56,744 nt of DNA from Pseudomonadota bacterium (GTDB taxonomy: Bacteria > Pseudomonadota > Gammaproteobacteria > Xanthomonadales > Rhodanobacteraceae). Made by a program: the position numbers and the translations under genes. The notes beneath the pieces are model-generated. The model was not told the origin of the DNA. It saw only the letters and a list, made by a program, of their open reading frames with translations, and ran no database searches. Within the stretch, counting starts at the first letter, position 1. Every line of letters begins with the position of its first letter. This document shows positions 17,920-28,700 of the stretch, in pieces. The DNA is taken from assembly GCA_018240565.1 (NCBI GenBank), contig JAFEFO010000038.1:1-56744 (forward strand), in the 5' to 3' direction.

Positions 17920-19136
17920 AAGCCATGTGGCCGTTGTGGATCGTGCTCGCGGTGTTGCTGTTGCTGCCGGTCGGGCGCGCATCCGAAGCGCCGTTGGCGA
18001 TCGGTGCGATCGCCGGATTGATCCTGGCGTGGCGTGAACGCGACGTCTTGCGCACGCAGGTTGGCGCGCGCCTCGCCCTCATCGTGTTCGCGTGCTATTG
18101 GCTGGCGGCGCTGCTCTCCGCGCCGGGAGCGGTCGTACCGGGAAAGACCTGGGACACGGTCGCGGTGTTGCTGCGCTTCGTCCCATTCGCGGTTTTTGCG
18201 TGTTTGGCATTGCGCAAGACGGCGTGGTGGCCGCGCCTGACCGATGCCTGCGCCGCGATCGTGTTGCTGTGGTTGCTCGATGCCTGGGTGCAGATCCTCA
18301 CTGGCTGGAGCCTGGGCGGCGCGGAAACCGCGGACCGGCTATCCGGCATTTTCGGTGCGGGAAACCTCAAGCTCGGCCCGGTGCTGGCGGTGCTGTCGCC
18401 GTTCGTGTTCGTCGCCGCGCGCCGGCGCTGGGGCTGGCGCGGATTGGCCGTCGCGTTCGTGTTCCAGTTGATGCCGATCCTGTTCGCCGGCTCGCGTTCG
18501 GGCTGGATCATGTACGCGCTGGTGGCGCTTGCGTTCGCCTGGATGCAGACGCGGGCGCCGTTGCGCTTCGCGGCATGGGTGCTCGCCGCCGCCTGCGCGG
18601 CCGTACTCGGTATTGCCGTCGCCTGGCAGCACTCGGGACGCTTCGACGCGCGCTTCGATCGCACCCTGCTTGCCCTGCAAGGTTCCGAGCACGCGTTGGA
18701 TACGGCGTCCGCGGGGCGCCTGCGTATCTGGACCACGGCTGCGCGCATGTTCGCCGCGCATCCCATCGCCGGTGTCGGTGTGCGCGGTTTCCGCTACGCC
18801 TATCCGCTGTACGCTCAAGCAGGCGATGCGTTTGTCGACGCAAACACCGACGAAGGCGCCTATCACGCACACCAGATCGTGCTCGAAGTGCTCAGCGAAA
18901 CCGGCATTGCCGGATTGTTGCTCTGGCTCATCGGTGCGTTCTGCGCAATCCGCGCGTGGCGGCGCGCCGGTGCGCCCGCACGCGAACGCGCACTTGCCCC
19001 AGCGCTCGCGCTGGCCGCGATGACGTTTCCGCTGAACACGCACCTCGCGTTCTATTCGGCGTGGTGGGGACTGTTGTTCTGGTGGCTGCTCGCGCTGTAT
19101 TGCGCCGCGCTGGGTGCGGACGACCATGCCGCGTGA
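17916..19136 (+). CDS. O-antigen ligase family protein (WaaL-like)
   Basis: A 406-residue polytopic inner-membrane protein with about 11-12 hydrophobic helices and the Wzy_C/WaaL signature: FAGSRSGWIMYALVALAFAWMQ in the middle and, after the large periplasmic loop, AHPIAGVGVRGFRYAYPLYAQ followed by AYHAHQIVLEVLSETGIAGLLLWL. The H-x-x-x-L/E...G pattern after the loop is the conserved ligase region. It would join O-antigen or a similar glycan to lipid A-core in the periplasm. No O-unit polymerase or flippase is in the window, so a Wzy-type or exopolysaccharide role remains possible. It is coupled to the preceding GT4 by ATGA. Confidence 0.85.
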   Translation: MKAMWPLWIVLAVLLLLPVGRASEAPLAIGAIAGLILAWRERDVLRTQVGARLALIVFACYWLAALLSAPGAVVPGKTWDTVAVLLRFVPFAVFACLALRKTAWWPRLTDACAAIVLLWLLDAWVQILTGWSLGGAETADRLSGIFGAGNLKLGPVLAVLSPFVFVAARRRWGWRGLAVAFVFQLMPILFAGSRSGWIMYALVALAFAWMQTRAPLRFAAWVLAAACAAVLGIAVAWQHSGRFDARFDRTLLALQGSEHALDTASAGRLRIWTTAARMFAAHPIAGVGVRGFRYAYPLYAQAGDAFVDANTDEGAYHAHQIVLEVLSETGIAGLLLWLIGAFCAIRAWRRAGAPARERALAPALALAAMTFPLNTHLAFYSAWWGLLFWWLLALYCAALGADDHAA

Positions 19137-19887
19137 ACGCTTTTCTCTGGTCGTCACCACGTTCAACAACGCGGCGACGCTGGAGCGTTGCCTGGCCAGC
19201 GCCGCATTCGCCGACGACATCGTCGTGCTCGATTCCGGCAGCACCGATGCCACGCTGGAAATCGCGCAAAAGCATGAATCGCGGATTTTCGTCGAGCCGT
19301 TCCAGGACTACTCGACGCAGAAGCAATCCGCCATCGACAAGGCTGCGCACAACTGGGTGTTGCTGCTCGACGCCGACGAGGCGCTGACGGATTCGGCGCG
19401 CCGCGAAATCGAACGCGCGCTGGAGAATCCCTGCGTGGCCGGATTCCGCCTGCCGCGGCGCGAGCAGATGTTCTGGACTTTCCAGCATCGCTGGAGCTGG
19501 ACGAACGCGCACCTGCGCCTGTTCGATCGCCGCCACGGACGCATGAACACGGCGGCGGTACACGCCGCTCCGGAAGTTTCCGGGCCCGTGCGCACTTTGC
19601 GCCGCGCCGTTTTCCTGCATTACGGCGAGCCGGATATCGCCACGAAAGTTTCCAAGATCAACGCCTATTCCAGCGGCGTCGTTGCCGACAAACTGCGCCG
19701 CAAACCGCGCTTCCTCGGTGTGCGTATGGTGCTGTACCCGCCGGTGTTCTTCATCCGCCAATACCTATTCAAACGCTATTTCCTCAACGGCTGGGCCGGA
19801 TTCATCAGCGCCGCGACCGGCGCGTACTACGTATTCCTCAAGTACGCCAAGGTGTACGAAGCAAAGCGTCGGCGCGAGCCTCAATAG
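19126..19887 (+). CDS. Glycosyltransferase family 2 (WaaE/KdtX-like)
   Basis: A 253-residue GT-A enzyme with opening FSLVVTTFNNAATLERCLASAAFADDIVVLDSGSTDATLEIA, the acidic metal site WVLLLDADEALT, and the SDR-R region LRLFDRRHGRMNTAAVHAAPEVSG. The pattern fits the WaaE/KdtX group, which adds beta-glucose to LPS core heptose. The true acceptor is unknown. The ATG at 19126 overlaps the end of the ligase gene by 11 bp. A GTG at 19114 would add four residues. The 3' end overlaps the convergent acyltransferase gene by 7 bp. It closes a three-gene LPS operon. Confidence 0.88.
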   Translation: MPRERFSLVVTTFNNAATLERCLASAAFADDIVVLDSGSTDATLEIAQKHESRIFVEPFQDYSTQKQSAIDKAAHNWVLLLDADEALTDSARREIERALENPCVAGFRLPRREQMFWTFQHRWSWTNAHLRLFDRRHGRMNTAAVHAAPEVSGPVRTLRRAVFLHYGEPDIATKVSKINAYSSGVVADKLRRKPRFLGVRMVLYPPVFFIRQYLFKRYFLNGWAGFISAATGAYYVFLKYAKVYEAKRRREPQ

Positions 19888-20783
19888 ACGGGCGGCGCGC
19901 CTTCCGGCCGCGTCTTGAATCGTTTGTGCACCCACAGGTATTGCTCGGGTGCCTCGCGCACCATGGCCTCGATGCGCTCATTCACGCGCGCGGTGTCGGC
20001 CACGATGTCGCTGGATGGAAAATCTTCCAGCGGCGCTTGCAAGCGTATCGTGTAGCCGCCGCGCGGCTCGCGGCGATGAAAGAAAGGGATTACGGCGGCA
20101 CCGGACAATCGCGCCAGGTGATGCGTCGCGGTAAGCGTGGACGCACTCACGCCGAAAAACGGCGCGAACACGCAATCCTTGCCGCGCATGTCCTGGTCGG
20201 GCGCGTACCACAGCGTGCCGCCGCGCTTTAGGTATTTCACGCTGGCGCGCAATTCGTCCTTGGCGAACATGGCATCCGCATAGCGCAGGCGTGCGGCCAA
20301 CACGGCGCGTTCGAATACCGGATCGTCCATCACGCGGTACATGCCGGCAATGCGGATACGCTGCGAGACCAGCCGCGCGCACAATTCCAGATGCGAGAAA
20401 TGCGCGCCGACGAGCAAGACGCCGCGGCCTTGCGCACGGCAGGCTTGCAGGTGTTCCAGCCCTTCGATCGCGCACGGCACGCGGGCGATCGCGCGATCGG
20501 AGCCGAACCAGGCGAAGGCGAATTCGACCAGCATCATCCCCAGGTCCGCGAGGTTGCGGTGCAACAGTTGCGCGCGTTGCGAATCCGTCATTTCCGGAAA
20601 GCACAGCTCGAGATTGCGTTGGGCGACGCGACGGCGCGCGCCGGGCAGGCGCGCGGTCAATGCGCCGAGTCCGCGACCAAGCCCGCGCAATGCGCGATAC
20701 GGCAGTTTCGCGGTCAGGCGTACGACGCCCAGGCCGATCCAGGACGGCCAATGGCGCGGCGAAAGCAATGAAACGGACGGCAT
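19881..20783 (-). CDS. Lipid A biosynthesis acyltransferase (LpxL/HtrB family)
   Basis: A 300-residue inner-membrane enzyme that transfers a secondary fatty acyl chain to Kdo2-lipid IVA. The catalytic HX4E motif is in VGAHFSHLELCARL (about residues 124-137). Further conserved blocks are MYRVMDDPVFERAVLAARLRY and GGTLWYAPDQDMRGKDCVFAPFFG, the latter typical of the family. Which position is acylated (LpxL, LpxM or LpxP type) cannot be read from sequence. It is divergent from the Kdo transferase gene 67 bp away, consistent with joint control of lipid A completion. The ATG at 20783 is chosen because TACAAT lies 6 nt upstream. Confidence 0.92.
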   Translation of the reverse strand: MPSVSLLSPRHWPSWIGLGVVRLTAKLPYRALRGLGRGLGALTARLPGARRRVAQRNLELCFPEMTDSQRAQLLHRNLADLGMMLVEFAFAWFGSDRAIARVPCAIEGLEHLQACRAQGRGVLLVGAHFSHLELCARLVSQRIRIAGMYRVMDDPVFERAVLAARLRYADAMFAKDELRASVKYLKRGGTLWYAPDQDMRGKDCVFAPFFGVSASTLTATHHLARLSGAAVIPFFHRREPRGGYTIRLQAPLEDFPSSDIVADTARVNERIEAMVREAPEQYLWVHKRFKTRPEGAPPVY

Positions 20784-20789
20784 CGACGG

Positions 20790-20795
20790 ATTGTA
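20790..20795 (-). promoter_or_regulatory. -10 box (TACAAT) of the lipid A acyltransferase, leaderless spacing
   Basis: TACAAT on the minus strand ends 6 nt before the ATG at 20783. Confidence 0.55.
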
Positions 20796-20809
20796 GCCGG
20801 TGCCGCCGC

Positions 20810-20815
20810 TATACT
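20810..20815 (+). promoter_or_regulatory. -10 box (TATACT) of waaA
   Basis: TATACT on the + strand lies 35 nt upstream of the waaA ATG, back to back with the acyltransferase promoter at 20790-20795. Confidence 0.55.
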
Positions 20816-20850
20816 TGCCAACCTTTGCGCCTGGTCTTGTCACTGCCTTG

Positions 20851-22149
20851 ATGCGCCTGCGCCGTTTCATCTACACCTCGACGATGTATCTGCTCACGCC
20901 GGTGATCCTGTACCGGCTGGCGATCCGCGGCTTGCGTTATCCGGAATATTTCCAGCGCTGGCAGGAGCGCTTCGGCTTCTTCGCCGATCCGAAGATCCGC
21001 GACAGCATCTGGATCCACGCCGTGTCGCTGGGCGAGGTCAATGCGGCGATGCCGCTGATCGACGCATTGATGGAGCGCTATCCGGACACGCCGTTCGTCA
21101 TCACCACGGTCACGCCGACCGGTTCCGAGCGCGTGCGACGGGTCTATCGCGGGCGCGTGTTCAACGTCTACCTGCCTTACGATTTGCCGGCCTCGATCCG
21201 GCGTTTCCTCGATCGCGTGCGGCCAAGATTGGCGGTGGTGCTGGAAACCGAAATCTGGCCGAACCTGTTCTTCGAGTGTCAGGCGCGCAACATCCCGCTG
21301 ATCGTCGCCAACGCGCGCTTGTCGGAAAAGAGCTTTCGCGGCTATGGCCCGGTGCGGCCGCTGGCGCAAAGCGCACTGGCCAGCGCGCGCTACGTGGCCG
21401 CGCAATCGGCGACCGATGCCGGACGCCTGCGCGACCTGGGCGCCGAACCCGAGCGGTTGGGTATTTTCGGCAACCTGAAATACGACATGAGCGTACCGGC
21501 CAAGCTCGGCGAACAGGCGTCCGCGATGCGCAATGGCTGGGGCACGCGCCGCCCGGTGTGGATCGCGGCGAGTACGCACGAAGGCGAAGAGGAAGCCGTG
21601 CTCGAGGCGCATTCCGTGGTTTTGCGGCAGTTCCCCGACGCCCTGCTATTGCTGGTGCCGCGCCATCCCGAACGCTTCAAGCCGGTCGTGGAGGCCGCCC
21701 GCAAGAGCGGGTTCGCCACGCGCACGCGCAGCGAAGATCGTTCCGCGGCATCCGACACACAATGCTTCGTCGTCGATACCCTCGGCGAGTTGCTGCGCTT
21801 TTATGCGGCCGCGGACGTGGCTTTCGTCGGTGGTTCGCTGGTGCCGATCGGCGGGCACAACGTGCTGGAGCCGGCAGCCTTGTCGGTGCCGGTGGTGGTC
21901 GGGCCGCAGACGTTCAATTTCGTGGAAATCACCGCCAACCTGATCGACGCCGGCGCCGCGCTGCGGGTGCGGGACGGGCGCGAGCTGGCTGCGACCGTGA
22001 TCGATCTGTTTGGTGACCCCGCTTTGCGCAAACGCCTGGGCACGGCGGGGCAGGCCGCGTTCCAGCGCGAGCAGGGTGGCGTTTTGCGCACCCTGGAGAT
22101 CGTCGAGCGCGTGCTGGACGGTCCGGCTGGCCAGTCCAGGCCGGCCTGA
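20851..22149 (+). CDS. waaA: 3-deoxy-D-manno-octulosonic acid (Kdo) transferase
   Basis: WaaA transfers Kdo from CMP-Kdo to lipid IVA at the cytoplasmic face of the inner membrane. The 432-residue protein has the N-terminal membrane anchor (STMYLLTPVILYRLAIRGLRYPEYFQRWQERFG), the glycosyltransferase-N block IWIHAVSLGEVNAAMPLIDALM, the VVLETEIWPNLFFEC segment and the C-terminal FVGGSLVPIGGHNVLEPAALSVPVV, all diagnostic. Length matches E. coli (425). The ATG at 20851 is preferred over 20800, because the -10 box at 20810 lies between them. The number of Kdo residues added (one or two) is not readable. It is followed 21 bp later by the convergent tolC gene. Confidence 0.97.
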   Translation: MRLRRFIYTSTMYLLTPVILYRLAIRGLRYPEYFQRWQERFGFFADPKIRDSIWIHAVSLGEVNAAMPLIDALMERYPDTPFVITTVTPTGSERVRRVYRGRVFNVYLPYDLPASIRRFLDRVRPRLAVVLETEIWPNLFFECQARNIPLIVANARLSEKSFRGYGPVRPLAQSALASARYVAAQSATDAGRLRDLGAEPERLGIFGNLKYDMSVPAKLGEQASAMRNGWGTRRPVWIAASTHEGEEEAVLEAHSVVLRQFPDALLLLVPRHPERFKPVVEAARKSGFATRTRSEDRSAASDTQCFVVDTLGELLRFYAAADVAFVGGSLVPIGGHNVLEPAALSVPVVVGPQTFNFVEITANLIDAGAALRVRDGRELAATVIDLFGDPALRKRLGTAGQAAFQREQGGVLRTLEIVERVLDGPAGQSRPA

Positions 22150-22170
22150 CGATCGCCATGCCGGCGCCGG

Positions 22171-23562
22171 TTACTGCAACAGGGCGTTGACCGCCTCGAT
22201 ATCCTTGATCGACGCTTCGCCGGCGGCTTGCTTGAGTTGCAAGCCGCTGATCACGAACTGGTGGCGCGCCAGCGAATAGGCGCTCTGCGCCTGGAACACC
22301 GCCTGTTGCGCCAGCAGCACGTTGACGATGGTCTGCGTGCCGACCTCGAATCCGGCTTCGGTGGCTTCCAGCGATTTCTGCGCCGACAGCACCGCCTGCT
22401 TGTTGGCTTCGACTTCGCTGATGCCGGCAAGCACCGCGCGATACGCATTGCGCGTGCTGGCGACGACGCCACGCCGGGTGAATTCGAGCTGGTCCTGCGC
22501 GGCATCGCGCTGGTAGATCGCCTGGCGTACCTGCGAATGCACCAGTCCGCCGGAGAACAACGGCACGTTCAGGGTGACGCCGATCGTGGTGTCGCCGGAC
22601 CAGCCATTGCCGGGAATGTTGAGCGCGGCGCTGCCAAACGATCGATCGCTCGATCCCCACGAGGGTGTATCCGTGCGCACCAGCGAGGCCGACAGGGTCG
22701 GCAGATGACCGGCGCGCGATGCCGAAACGTTGTCTTGCGCCGCGTTGAGCGAATAGTTCGACGACGCGAGCACCGGACTCTGCTTGAGCGCCAGGTCCAC
22801 CCATGCCTGCAGGTTGTCGGGACTAGGTTTGTCCAGCGGCAGGTCGTCGCGCAGTTTCTTCAAGTCGCCGAAATCGCGGCCGGTGATCTGTTCCAGGGAT
22901 TCGCGCGCGGTATCCACACCATTTTGCGCCTGGATCGTCTGCGCCACGGCCGAATCGTAGTTCGCCCGCGCCTGCTGCACGTCGGTGATCGCCGACAGGC
23001 CGACCTTGAAGCGCTGCTCGGCCTGGTCGAGCTGCTTCTCCAGAGCCTTCTGGTTGGATTGCGCGAACGTGAGCTGGTCGTCGGCGGTGAGCACGCCGAA
23101 ATAGGCCGTGGCGGTGCGCACGATGAGGTCCTGCACGGCGGCGTCGTAGCTTGCGTCGGCGCCACGCGCGGTTTCACGCGCACCGCGCAGCCGGGAAATG
23201 TCGCCCCAGTTGAACAGCGTCTGCGTCAACGTGCCCTGCGCCGTGCGCGAACGTCCCTGGCTGCTGCCGACCGATGGCACCAAGGCGTAATCGCCATTGC
23301 CGGTGGCCTGCGCGCTGATGCTGGAGTTGCGGCTATCGCTGTGCGCATAGCCCAGGCTCGCGCCCAGTTGCGGCAGCAGTGGCGCGCGGGCGATGCCGAC
23401 GCCGGCATCCGAGATCCCCTTGTTGGCGCTGGCGGTCGCCAGCGTGGGGTCGGCCTGGTAGGCCTGCTGGTAGATCTGCGTCAGGTCTTCGGCGCCGGCG
23501 GATGCGGCAACGGCCGCGCCAATGCAGATGGCCAACAGGGTCAACGGGAAATTTTTTTGCAT
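22171..23562 (-). CDS. tolC: TolC-family outer-membrane efflux/secretion channel
   Basis: TolC trimers form the outer-membrane exit duct for tripartite drug efflux and type I secretion. The 463-residue precursor has a signal peptide (MQKNFPLTLLAICIGAAVAASAGA, then EDLTQIYQQAYQADPTL). The two OEP repeats show the typical LTQTLFNWG and TLNVPLFSGGLVHSQVRQA strands and the long periplasmic helices. The ending ADVEAVNALL-like (SIKDIEAVNALLQ) matches proteobacterial TolC proper. It lies 34 bp after a pcm-like gene on the same strand. That pcm-tolC order is common in this order and they are probably cotranscribed. Confidence 0.93.
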   Translation of the reverse strand: MQKNFPLTLLAICIGAAVAASAGAEDLTQIYQQAYQADPTLATASANKGISDAGVGIARAPLLPQLGASLGYAHSDSRNSSISAQATGNGDYALVPSVGSSQGRSRTAQGTLTQTLFNWGDISRLRGARETARGADASYDAAVQDLIVRTATAYFGVLTADDQLTFAQSNQKALEKQLDQAEQRFKVGLSAITDVQQARANYDSAVAQTIQAQNGVDTARESLEQITGRDFGDLKKLRDDLPLDKPSPDNLQAWVDLALKQSPVLASSNYSLNAAQDNVSASRAGHLPTLSASLVRTDTPSWGSSDRSFGSAALNIPGNGWSGDTTIGVTLNVPLFSGGLVHSQVRQAIYQRDAAQDQLEFTRRGVVASTRNAYRAVLAGISEVEANKQAVLSAQKSLEATEAGFEVGTQTIVNVLLAQQAVFQAQSAYSLARHQFVISGLQLKQAAGEASIKDIEAVNALLQ

Positions 23563-23596
23563 TGTCACAATTCCTTGAAAGTCGAAGCGTTGCCGC

Positions 23597-24256
23597 CTAC
23601 AGCACGAAATGCTGTGGCGGTTCGGCGTGGCGCAGGTAGGGCAGGTCGGTTTCGAACAACGCCTGTGCATTCCACGCGCCGGTGTCTGTTGGCGTGTACA
23701 GGTTGGCACGCTGCGCCGGCGAGAGTCCGGCGATGGCGAAAATGCGTCCGCCGGGTCGGATCCAGCCGTGCCAGTGTTGCGGCAATTCGTGGACAGCGCC
23801 AGTGACAACCATCACGTCGAACGCCACATCCGGCTTGAAGCCACGCACGGCTTCGGCGGTTTCGATGCGCACGTTGCCGATGTCGGCCTGGCTCAGCCGC
23901 GCACGCGCGGCGTCGGCAAGGTCCGCGTGCTGTTCGACACTCACGACCGTGCCGGAAAGTTTGGCCAGGCACGCTGTGAGAAAGCCCGAGCCCGTGCCGA
24001 TTTCCAGCACGCGTTCGCCGGGCTGTGGATCGACGGCCTGCAGCACGCGGCCTTCCACCACCGGCTTCATCATCACCTCGCCATGGCCGAGCGGCAGGCA
24101 CAGGTCGACGAACGCCAGTTCCCGGCAGTTTGCCGGAACGAAGTCCTCGCGGCGCACCGCGCCGAGCACGCCCAGCACGCGCTCGTCCAGCACGTCCCAG
24201 GGACGCACCTGCTGCGCGATCATGTTGTGACGGGCGAGTTCGACGTTCAGGGCCAT
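23597..24256 (-). CDS. Protein-L-isoaspartate O-methyltransferase-like protein
   Basis: A 219-residue Rossmann-fold, SAM-dependent methyltransferase of the Pcm family. Conserved parts are ARHNMIAQQVRPWDVLDERVL, RREDFVPANCRELAFVDLCLPLGHGEVMMKP and the SAM loop GERVLEIGTGSGFLTACLAKL. The family repairs isoaspartyl residues. However, this tolC-linked subgroup lacks the usual SQPYIVA segment and has GHGEVMMKPVVEGR instead, so its real substrate may differ. It starts the probable pcm-tolC transcription unit. Confidence 0.8.
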   Translation of the reverse strand: MALNVELARHNMIAQQVRPWDVLDERVLGVLGAVRREDFVPANCRELAFVDLCLPLGHGEVMMKPVVEGRVLQAVDPQPGERVLEIGTGSGFLTACLAKLSGTVVSVEQHADLADAARARLSQADIGNVRIETAEAVRGFKPDVAFDVMVVTGAVHELPQHWHGWIRPGGRIFAIAGLSPAQRANLYTPTDTGAWNAQALFETDLPYLRHAEPPQHFVL

Positions 24257-24288
24257 GGGGCGGGTTTCCGGTGCCGAAAAGACTTGAA

Positions 24289-24317
24289 AGTATAGGGCTT
24301 TGGCGGGTTCGCGGCAA
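24289..24317 (-). promoter_or_regulatory. Promoter of the pcm-like/tolC unit
   Basis: On the minus strand, TTGCCG (24317-24312) and TATACT (24294-24289) are separated by 17 bp, a near-consensus sigma-70 promoter. The leader is about 30 nt. Confidence 0.6.
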
Positions 24318-24462
24318 TTGCAAGATCGCCGGTAACGACGCGCTGCCGAAGTGCCGGAAGTCATCCAAACCATTTTTTACAAGCGCGCATCGCGCCGGTC
24401 GCCGGGCTGAAAAACGCCGCCCGGCGGGGCATAATGCGGGCAGGTTGCATCCGTTCAAGTCC

Positions 24463-25101
24463 ATGCCGCGAACTGCCGTCAAATCAGCTGGCCCCGGCCG
24501 GCCCAAGGATCAGAACAAGCGCGCCGCCATCCTGGATGCGGCAAAGCGCCTGTTCGTCGCGCACGGATACACGGATACGAGCATGGATGCGGTGGCCGCG
24601 GCTGCCCGGGTGTCCAAGCTCACGGTCTACAGCCACTTCGGCGACAAGGACGCGCTGTTCGCCGAGGCCGTGCGTTGCAAGTGCGAGGAACAATTGCCTG
24701 CGCAGATCTTTCTCGCCGACCTCAAGGGACCGCTGCGCGGCCAGCTCGTGGAGATCGCGCGCGCGTTCTATGCCCTGGTCACCAGCGACGATGCCATGGC
24801 CGTGCATCGCACCGTGATCGCCAACGTGCGCAACACGCCCAAGCTCGGGCAGGTTTTCTGGGAAGCGGGCCCCGCGCGCGTGCAGGCCGCGTTCGATGCC
24901 TTCCTGCGCGACGAAGTCGCCGCCGGCAAGCTCGATATCGCCGACACCCGGCGCGCGGCCACGCAATTCTTCTGCCTGCTCAAGGGTGAATCGCACGCGC
25001 GCATGGAGTTCGGCTGCTGCGCCACGCTCAGTCCGCGCGACATCCACGAGCACATCGAGGCGACGGTGGAAATGTTCCTGCGCGCCTACGCGCCGCGCTG
25101 A
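24463..25101 (+). CDS. TetR-family transcriptional regulator
   Basis: A 212-residue regulator with an N-terminal TetR HTH: KRAAILDAAKRLFVAHGYTDTSMDAVAAAARVSKLTVYSHFGDKDALFAEAV. The C-terminal ligand domain is of the AefR-like type (RRAATQFFCLLKGESHARMEFG ... EHIEATVEMFLRAYAP). It is divergent from the pcm/tolC unit across 206 bp, so control of TolC-dependent efflux is an obvious hypothesis, though AefR-like proteins in other bacteria also control quorum sensing and efflux. A CATAAT -10 box lies at 24430. The 3' end overlaps the convergent DUF3016 gene by 16 bp. Confidence 0.9.
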   Translation: MPRTAVKSAGPGRPKDQNKRAAILDAAKRLFVAHGYTDTSMDAVAAAARVSKLTVYSHFGDKDALFAEAVRCKCEEQLPAQIFLADLKGPLRGQLVEIARAFYALVTSDDAMAVHRTVIANVRNTPKLGQVFWEAGPARVQAAFDAFLRDEVAAGKLDIADTRRAATQFFCLLKGESHARMEFGCCATLSPRDIHEHIEATVEMFLRAYAPR

Positions 25102-25652
25102 GCGCCTGTGCCCGCCGCCTGGTCGCGGCGGAATTCACGACTCAACCAGTTGCCGATCAGGCGTTTGTCGTAGCCGAGCGGATCGATGCTGTTCGGCAGC
25201 GAATGTTGCAGGTAAGCCAGATCCTGCAATTTGCGATCGCCTTCGCGCAGGACCTTGCCGTCGGCATCGAGCAGCTTGAAATGCAGTTGGATGCGTGGCG
25301 GGTAGATGTCCTTCATGAAGCGGATGTCCTGCGAATCCGGACCGCGCCACGGTTCGAAGGCGCCGGCGAGCTTGATGTCGTCGATGTGCACGTCCAGCGT
25401 CTGCCCGGGTGGCAGCAGGGCATCGGCCCGCCGAACGAGATAGTCGGCCAGCTGCTTCTGCCACTCCTGCGGGCGCATCCAGCCGCGTTGGGTGGGGTTG
25501 TCCCTGACCTCGCTCAAACTGGCAGTGGGCGCCCAGCTCACGTGCACGCGGACATCGCCGCCCGGGGCGGCGCCGGCCGCGGCGTGGGCGAGCATCAGCG
25601 TCGAGCCCAGTACTGCCGCAAACAATGCGCTCATAACATCACGTCGTTTCAT
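25086..25652 (-). CDS. DUF3016-domain exported protein
   Basis: A 188-residue protein with an N-terminal signal peptide (MKRRDVMSALFAAVLGSTLMLAHAAAGA). The DUF3016 pattern follows: GDVRVHVSWAPTASLSEVRDNP, then LADYLVRRADALLPPGQTLDVHIDDIKLAGAFEPW, and the ending DPLGYDKRLIGNWLSREF. The domain is known mainly from gamma- and betaproteobacteria and has no assigned function. Export to the periplasm is predicted. It is divergent from the TPP riboswitch and thiC. Confidence 0.85.
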   Translation of the reverse strand: MKRRDVMSALFAAVLGSTLMLAHAAAGAAPGGDVRVHVSWAPTASLSEVRDNPTQRGWMRPQEWQKQLADYLVRRADALLPPGQTLDVHIDDIKLAGAFEPWRGPDSQDIRFMKDIYPPRIQLHFKLLDADGKVLREGDRKLQDLAYLQHSLPNSIDPLGYDKRLIGNWLSREFRRDQAAGTGAQRGA

Positions 25653-25768
25653 GGGACACCTCGGAATGCGGTTCCTGTCATCGTTGCACGCAACCTCGAC
25701 AGACGTCGACGGGCAGGGTTTCGTCGCATGGCTATCGTTTGCCCGCGCTTCGTGTTTCAATGCACGCA

Positions 25769-27769
<2,001 letters not shown>

Positions 27770-27779
27770 GGAACAACGC

Positions 27780-28700
27780 ATGCAACCGCACGGCGAAAAT
27801 CCAAAAAGGAATTTCCGGTTCCCGATGCCGTCGCCTCCGCACATGGTCTTTGCCAAGGACCGGCAGCGAAATTCCGGGTTGACCTCGCTGCGCTTTGTCG
27901 GCGGAAGCCGTTTCGTGTGCTGCGACTTCAACGAAAAGACGATGTACCTGGCGCAATACGACGGTACCCGGGTGGAAATCGTGGCGACGACGCCGACCGT
28001 GATCGGTGACGGCACGCCGGTGCAGACCGACCTGCTCGACGCCAACGCGGAAGGATTGCTCGTCACTTCCAACTTCTACCAGGGCACGCAGTCCTTCTAC
28101 CAGCTCAAGGACGACCACCTCGTGTTCGTGGGCGAGATGAAACTCAACGATTTCATCCGCTGCCATGGCGTGCGCTTCGTGCCCGGCTACGACGACCTGT
28201 TGTGGGTCACGTATTGCGGCAAGGACAACAAGTCTGTCGTCATCGCCGATTACCGCAAGGGCGAGATCCTGCACATGCTCAAGATGCCCGAACAGATGCA
28301 GGACACGGCATTCATCGGCATGCATGCGATGGCGCCTGCCCGCACCAACCATATGAGTGTCAACGGCCCGTACAGCGGCGAGATGTACGCGACTGTTTAC
28401 CTGTTTGCGCTGCCCGCCGATCTGCGCCGCGACCCGCCGCGCCTGATCGACGTCTGGCGTGGCGAGGGGCATCTGGATGCGATGAAGGAATTCGGTGACC
28501 AGGCGTATTCGGCGAACCAGTACAACGACGCGATCGACGTGTTCGGCATCGGCGCAAACGAGTGCATCGAATACCGAAAGGCACTGAAGGGATTCTGGCT
28601 GCCGCACGGCGTGGACATCCGCGCGGACGGCCTGCTCGGCGCAACCAACTATGGCGACAACAGTTTGCGCTTCATGTCCGTGGCGACCACGCCAGCCTGA
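27780..28700 (+). CDS. Uncharacterised protein, probable beta-propeller-like fold
   Basis: I do not recognise this 306-residue protein. It has no signal peptide or membrane segment. It shows repeated short strand patterns suggesting a propeller: GLTSLRFVGGSRFVCCDFNEKTMYL, LVTSNFYQGTQSFYQLKDDHLVFVGE, CHGVRFVPGYDDLLWVTYCGKDNKSVVIAD, and KGFWLPHGVDIRADGLLGATNYGDNSLRFM. The repeated pattern [hydrophobic]-H-G-V-[RD] occurs at CHGVRF and PHGVDI. It lies 10 bp after thiC, so it may be cotranscribed with it. It abuts tail to tail, with no gap, an unknown gene that belongs with the hydroxylase locus. A role in a carbohydrate or natural-product pathway is conceivable but not shown. Confidence 0.6.
   Translation: MQPHGENPKRNFRFPMPSPPHMVFAKDRQRNSGLTSLRFVGGSRFVCCDFNEKTMYLAQYDGTRVEIVATTPTVIGDGTPVQTDLLDANAEGLLVTSNFYQGTQSFYQLKDDHLVFVGEMKLNDFIRCHGVRFVPGYDDLLWVTYCGKDNKSVVIADYRKGEILHMLKMPEQMQDTAFIGMHAMAPARTNHMSVNGPYSGEMYATVYLFALPADLRRDPPRLIDVWRGEGHLDAMKEFGDQAYSANQYNDAIDVFGIGANECIEYRKALKGFWLPHGVDIRADGLLGATNYGDNSLRFMSVATTPA

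Noticed and set aside
24440..24480. tRNA-like T-loop (gttcaagtcc) before the TetR gene
   Set aside because: No matching T-stem, anticodon arm or acceptor stem; coincidence.
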